Source of the DNA: Lacticaseibacillus yichunensis
GTDB lineage: Bacteria > Bacillota > Bacilli > Lactobacillales > Lactobacillaceae
Reading direction: 5' to 3'
Assembly (NCBI RefSeq): GCF_003946405.1
Contig: NZ_RHOG01000034.1
Location: forward strand, 1-32,702
Length of the DNA: 32,702 nt
Positions 29,908 through 32,702 of this stretch are shown one piece after another. The notes beneath the pieces were generated by a model. The model saw only the letters and a program-made list of their open reading frames with translations. It was not told the origin of the DNA and ran no database searches. Numbering within the stretch: the stretch's first letter is position 1; each line of letters begins with the position of its first letter. Both the position numbers and the translations under genes were made by a program.

Positions 29908-30486
29908 TCACGCCGGCGTGCTGCGTGGCGACGCAGGCTTGAGCCGCTGCAACAGACCGTTAAACTGATCCGCTAAATATTGCTGGAGCTGTGCGGTCTC
30001 CTCCGCAAGCGGCGCAGGGTTCGCCGCCAGCAGCCAGGCTTTGATCGCGGCGACCATCCCGGCCGCCAGCACATTTTTCAAGAATGTCAGGTCGGCGGTG
30101 TCGAGCGTGAGGTGTTCGGCCTTTCCCATATCATGCAGGATGTCGCCGAACATCGTCGCAAAGTGCATCTTGATCACCTCGGCTGGCGCATTTTGCACAT
30201 CGAGCATCAGGACTTGCCGATAAAAGGCGTCGTTCGCCTGAAAATATTGCAGGATGCGCGCGACGGTTTGTGGCCAGTAACGATACGTCCGGCAATAGGC
30301 CGCGGCGCTGTCGACTTCTGTTTGGTAGATGTAAGCCAGCACATCGTATTTGTCTCGGAAATGGTCGTAAAATGTCTGCCGGCGCAGGCCTGCTTCCTGC
30401 ATGATCGTCGTGACCGTGATCGCACTGAACGGACGCGTCAGCACTTCTCGTTTGGTCGCCGCACAAATTGTTTCTTTGGTTGTCAT
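29908..30486 (-). CDS. TetR/AcrR-family regulator (DhaS-like)
   Basis: This 192-residue regulator has a typical TetR DNA-binding helix-turn-helix (TVTTIMQEAGLRRQTFYDHF) and then an unrelated ligand-binding helical domain. The DNA-binding part resembles DhaS-like TetR proteins of lactic acid bacteria. It is divergent from the NAD(P)-binding oxidoreductase at 30604 and in line with the amidohydrolase, so both are candidate targets. TTGGAGG lies before ATG 30486. The intergenic inverted repeat at 30522-30545 is its probable operator. Confidence 0.92.
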   Translation of the reverse strand: MTTKETICAATKREVLTRPFSAITVTTIMQEAGLRRQTFYDHFRDKYDVLAYIYQTEVDSAAAYCRTYRYWPQTVARILQYFQANDAFYRQVLMLDVQNAPAEVIKMHFATMFGDILHDMGKAEHLTLDTADLTFLKNVLAAGMVAAIKAWLLAANPAPLAEETAQLQQYLADQFNGLLQRLKPASPRSTPA

Positions 30487-30521
30487 CGTCTGCCTCCAAT
30501 CGTAGTGTACCACCGCACAGC

Positions 30522-30545
30522 CGGACAAAACGGGGTGATTGTCCG
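30522..30545. promoter_or_regulatory. Probable TetR operator in the divergent gap
   Basis: CGGACAA (30522-30528) and TTGTCCG (30539-30545) form a perfect 7+7 inverted repeat with 10 bases between. AAAACGG and CCGTTTT form an overlapping second one. Both lie between the divergent tetR and oxidoreductase genes. Confidence 0.6.
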
Positions 30546-30603
30546 TTTTCCTTATTTTTCGTCAGTGGTATGCTGAAGGCGAAATGAGAAAGGAAGTCAT
30601 CCA

Positions 30604-31245
30604 ATGACAAACGTTTTGATTTTAGGCGCGCATGGCCAGATTGCCCGGCTTGCGCGGAAACAATTGATCAACGAAACAAATGCGTCCCTCACCCTATTTT
30701 TGCGGGACGCAAGCCGAATCAAGAATGTCGATGCGACGCGGGAAACAGTGATCGACGGCGATGCCACAGATATTGCGGGGCTGACCGCCGCGATGGCCGG
30801 CATCGATATCGTGTACGCGAACCTTGGCAATCGCGGCATCGAGGCGCAGGCCAAGGCCGTGGTCGCCGCGATGGACGCGGCCGGCGTGAAGCGGCTGATC
30901 TGGATCTCGACGCTCGGCATTTACGACGAGGTGCCCGGCGCGTTCGGCAAGTGGAACCACGACCAGCTCGACGGCGGCTATTTGGAGCCATACACTGCGG
31001 CCGCGGCGGTCATCGAGGCGGCCGACCTCGCGTACACGATCATTCGGCCGGCCTGGCTGTCCAACAAGTCCGTGGTCGATTACGAGCTGACGGAAAAAGG
31101 CGAGCCGTTCAAAGGAACCGAGGTGTCTCGCCAAAGCGTCGCAGATCTGGTCGTCAAATTGATTGAAGACCCGACTGCCCATGTGCGCGGGTCGCTGGGC
31201 GTGGATCAGCCCAACACGGACGGTCCGAAGCCTTCCTTCTATTAA
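30604..31245 (+). CDS. NAD(P)-binding oxidoreductase (atypical SDR)
   Basis: This 213-residue Rossmann-fold protein starts MTNVLILGAHGQIARLARK with the glycine-rich GAHGQIA motif (GxxGxxA variant). LFLRDASRIKNV, DIVYANLGNRG, LIWISTLGIYDEVPG and the IIRPAWLSNK segment follow. It resembles YwnB/NmrA-like NAD(P)H-binding proteins and has an unknown substrate. AAGGAAG precedes ATG 30604. It is divergent from the TetR gene and followed by a bidirectional terminator, so it is probably a TetR-controlled single gene. Confidence 0.88.
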   Translation: MTNVLILGAHGQIARLARKQLINETNASLTLFLRDASRIKNVDATRETVIDGDATDIAGLTAAMAGIDIVYANLGNRGIEAQAKAVVAAMDAAGVKRLIWISTLGIYDEVPGAFGKWNHDQLDGGYLEPYTAAAAVIEAADLAYTIIRPAWLSNKSVVDYELTEKGEPFKGTEVSRQSVADLVVKLIEDPTAHVRGSLGVDQPNTDGPKPSFY

Positions 31246-31316
31246 AGTGGCAAGCCATTGAAAAATCGGCAGGCAGCTAATTCCGATTGATAGGAAAAAC
31301 GCAGAGACAGTGAAAT

Positions 31317-31354
31317 AAAAAAGGCAGTCACTCGAATTGAGCGGCTGCATTTTT
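31317..31354. terminator. Bidirectional terminator
   Basis: GCAGTCACTC (31324-31333) and GAGCGGCTGC (31339-31348) pair with one mismatch and one wobble around GAATT, with an A-run before and a T-run after. It lies between the converging oxidoreductase and nitroreductase genes. Confidence 0.85.
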
Positions 31355-31380
31355 GTATCGGTTAGCTGAATTCTGATCGA

Positions 31381-31896
31381 TCACTCGAGGATGGTCGTTG
31401 CGATGCGCCCTTTTGGCATCGTGCGGGCCGGATAGTCTTCACTGCTGACACCAACCACGAGGCCTGCGACCGGCGTGCGATCTGCGGGGATGTTCAACTG
31501 TGTTTTCAGCGATGGATCCTTTGCAAATGCCTGAAGCGCACCCCAGATGTGGCAGGCGCCGAGGTCCAGCGCCACCGCCGCCAAGTTGATGTTTTGCACC
31601 ACTGTGGCCGCGTTTGAATAAGCCATGTTGTCGCTGGCCGTGCCGGTCAACGGTGTCGAGACGACGAAAAATGCCGGTGCGCCGTATAAAATGTTGGCGT
31701 TGCCTGCCGCCTCGCTGATTGCCGCCAGCAATGCCGGCTTTTGCACCACTGTCAGGGTCAGATCTTCATACCGTCCCATTGCGACTGGCGACGCATATGC
31801 CGCCGTCAAAAGTTGTTCCGTTTGCGTCTTGGTCAACGGTTCGCCGGTATACGTGCGCACCGATTTGCGATTCACGATCGCAGTCATCACATCCAT
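31381..31896 (-). CDS. Nitroreductase-family protein
   Basis: This short 171-residue nitroreductase-fold protein has the N-terminal flavin-phosphate motif NRKSVRTYTGEPL, a central SPVAMGRYEDLTLTVV segment and a C-terminal VAGLVVGVSSEDYP. Members bind FMN and reduce nitro compounds, quinones or flavins with NAD(P)H. At this length it is of the compact type. GAAAGGGG lies before ATG 31896 and a TGATACAAT extended -10 is at 31923-31931. It forms its own transcription unit with the terminator at 31317. Confidence 0.9.
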   Translation of the reverse strand: MDVMTAIVNRKSVRTYTGEPLTKTQTEQLLTAAYASPVAMGRYEDLTLTVVQKPALLAAISEAAGNANILYGAPAFFVVSTPLTGTASDNMAYSNAATVVQNINLAAVALDLGACHIWGALQAFAKDPSLKTQLNIPADRTPVAGLVVGVSSEDYPARTMPKGRIATTILE

Positions 31897-31922
31897 CTCA
31901 ACCGCCCCTTTCTAACGCTTCC

Positions 31923-31931
31923 ATTGTATCA
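31923..31931 (-). promoter_or_regulatory. Extended -10 promoter of the nitroreductase gene
   Basis: TGATACAAT on the minus strand is a TGn-extended -10 (TACAAT, one mismatch) lying 27 bases before the start codon. No convincing -35 box was found. Confidence 0.5.
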
Positions 31932-31966
31932 TCACGGCCTGTGCGTGACCCACTTTTTCCGGCATG

Positions 31967-32611
31967 TCACAGCGAGAGATGGCGGGGGTTTGCAGGTGGA
32001 GATAATGGCGCGGGGGTGGCGGGCGAATTTTGTGCTGATTTTGAAACTAAATCCGATTCTGATTCTGCTTTCGATTCTGATTCTAATATCGATTTCGATT
32101 CTGATATCGTTTCCAATTTTGGCGCTAGTTTTAGATGTGAGTCGGATCTTACTTCAGCAGTTGATTCCGTCGATGGTCTGGCCGAATCGTCGGGCTTAAC
32201 CGCCTCTGTTGGTTTTACAGGTTCGATTGGTTTCGCCGGCGTCACCTGATCTGTGGGCTCGCCGGGCGTCGGGGCTTTGGCATGTGCATCTTCACCACCC
32301 ACCGGCCCCGCCGCCTCTGTCTTCGCGCCGGATCCACTTTCTGACACTGGCTTGGCTTCAACCGTCTCCGTTTTCTCTTGCCTCCGTCGCAATGCCTTCG
32401 CCGCCGCCACACTGCGCGACGCGATCATCGGCTCGTCGCTACCCGCCTGAATGCGCGCATAGGTCGCCATGACTTCCGGGTCCTCCTGCTCGCCGACCTC
32501 ACGCGGCTGCCAATGCTGTGCCCGCCACTCCTCTGGCAGCGCTAACGTGCTCAACAGCGGCAGGCCCTGATGCTGGCGAAAAGCGCGGTCTTCATTCAAA
32601 GTCCGAAGCAA
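31967..32611 (-). CDS. Unrecognised protein with Pro/Ser/Glu low-complexity C-terminus
   Basis: The open frame gives up to about 214 residues from a TTG at 32611, with no clear ribosome site, and can be read back only to a TGA nine codons earlier. I do not recognise the family. The first 80 or so residues look folded and charged (LLRTLNEDRAFRQHQGLPLL, then a helix-like RSVAAAKALRRRQEKTE). The rest is Pro/Lys-rich (TPAKPIEPVKPTEAVKP), then Ser/Glu/Lys repeats and a Pro-rich end without an LPxTG anchor. A frameshift or a missing 5' part is possible, because an adjacent frame upstream is open to the window edge. Confidence 0.5.
   Translation of the reverse strand: MLRTLNEDRAFRQHQGLPLLSTLALPEEWRAQHWQPREVGEQEDPEVMATYARIQAGSDEPMIASRSVAAAKALRRRQEKTETVEAKPVSESGSGAKTEAAGPVGGEDAHAKAPTPGEPTDQVTPAKPIEPVKPTEAVKPDDSARPSTESTAEVRSDSHLKLAPKLETISESKSILESESKAESESDLVSKSAQNSPATPAPLSPPANPRHLSL
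32054..32108. repeat. GATTCT/GATATC-type low-complexity repeat
   Basis: The tract reads as diverged hexamers of GATTCT, GATTTC and GATATC. On the minus strand it encodes the Ser/Glu/Lys section of the preceding gene. Such tracts change length by slippage. Confidence 0.7.
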
Positions 32612-32639
32612 CTCATATCGATAAATAGTGGCTGTTCAA

Positions 32640-32702
32640 CTAGGCCACCATATTCTTGGTGCTGGTAGTAAATTTGTACCGGAAACGATAGGTTTGCCCG
32701 TC
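32640..32702 (-). CDS. Possible C-terminal end of a gene running off the window
   Basis: On the minus strand one frame enters from the window edge and stops at TAG (32640-32642), giving a 20-residue tail rich in aromatic and basic residues (GQTYRFRYKFTTSTKNMVA). A second frame is open further, to a TGA at about 32592. With so little sequence I cannot tell which, if either, is coding. Confidence 0.25.
   Translation of the reverse strand, partial: DGQTYRFRYKFTTSTKNMVA

Noticed and set aside
31719-32249. Plus-strand frame encoding a serine-aspartate repeat (SD-type surface protein)
   Set aside because: It is the complement of the low-complexity Ser/Glu tract of the minus-strand gene, starts inside the nitroreductase gene and has no signal peptide or anchor.

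Overview
The window looks like chromosomal DNA of a high-GC lactic acid bacterium, most like Lacticaseibacillus or a close Lactobacillaceae relative. This rests on the Firmicutes-style ribosome binding sites and promoters, a lactobacillus-type PepN aminopeptidase, an ECF vitamin-uptake S component, a lactococcal-type PurBox, and many short-chain dehydrogenase and DHA2 efflux genes. The species call is inference. No rRNA, tRNA, CRISPR array, insertion sequence or phage gene was seen.

Layout. 1-600: gene-poor, AT-richer edge with an orphan terminator. 597-3032 (minus): MarR regulator, DHA2 drug exporter and Ogt DNA repair protein. 3126-5399: histidine phosphatase (minus), then a purine permease (plus) behind a PurBox. 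5503-8149: two tandem copies of a structured palindromic repeat, an NAD(P)-binding oxidoreductase, a PspC-domain peptide, a PPK2 kinase, a third repeat copy and a ribbon-helix-helix protein that is divergent from a second DHA2 exporter (8302-9684). 9743-15613 (minus): a tightly packed five-gene operon holding an IsdE-like haem-binding lipoprotein, FecCD permease, ATPase and two CydC/CydD-like half-transporters, driven by a near-consensus promoter with a perfect 23-bp palindrome just downstream. 15986-18511: pepN. 18755-19396: ECF S component with two matching operators around its promoter. 19469-20819: NmrA-type oxidoreductase and Rrf2 regulator. 21011-22429: third DHA2 exporter. 22732-28384 (minus): MATE exporter, LysR regulator, then a translationally coupled flavodoxin/cupin/AhpD-like/SDR operon, a fourth repeat copy and a zinc alcohol dehydrogenase. 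28517-28665: a separate three-way-junction palindrome. 28793-31896: amidohydrolase-2 decarboxylase, TetR regulator, divergent NAD(P)-binding oxidoreductase and nitroreductase. 31967-32702: an unrecognised gene with a low-complexity Pro/Ser/Glu tail.

Functionally the region is rich in small-molecule defence and redox handling: three DHA2 exporters, one MATE exporter, three NmrA/NAD(P)-binding oxidoreductases, a flavodoxin operon, a nitroreductase and Ogt, nearly all with a local regulator. The haem operon could feed cytochrome bd respiration, with haem import and CydCD-like export encoded together, but cydAB is not in the window. The least explained features are the four-copy repeat family at 5503, 5628, 7801 and 23807, whose stems change in a compensated way between copies, and the large branched palindrome at 28517-28665.
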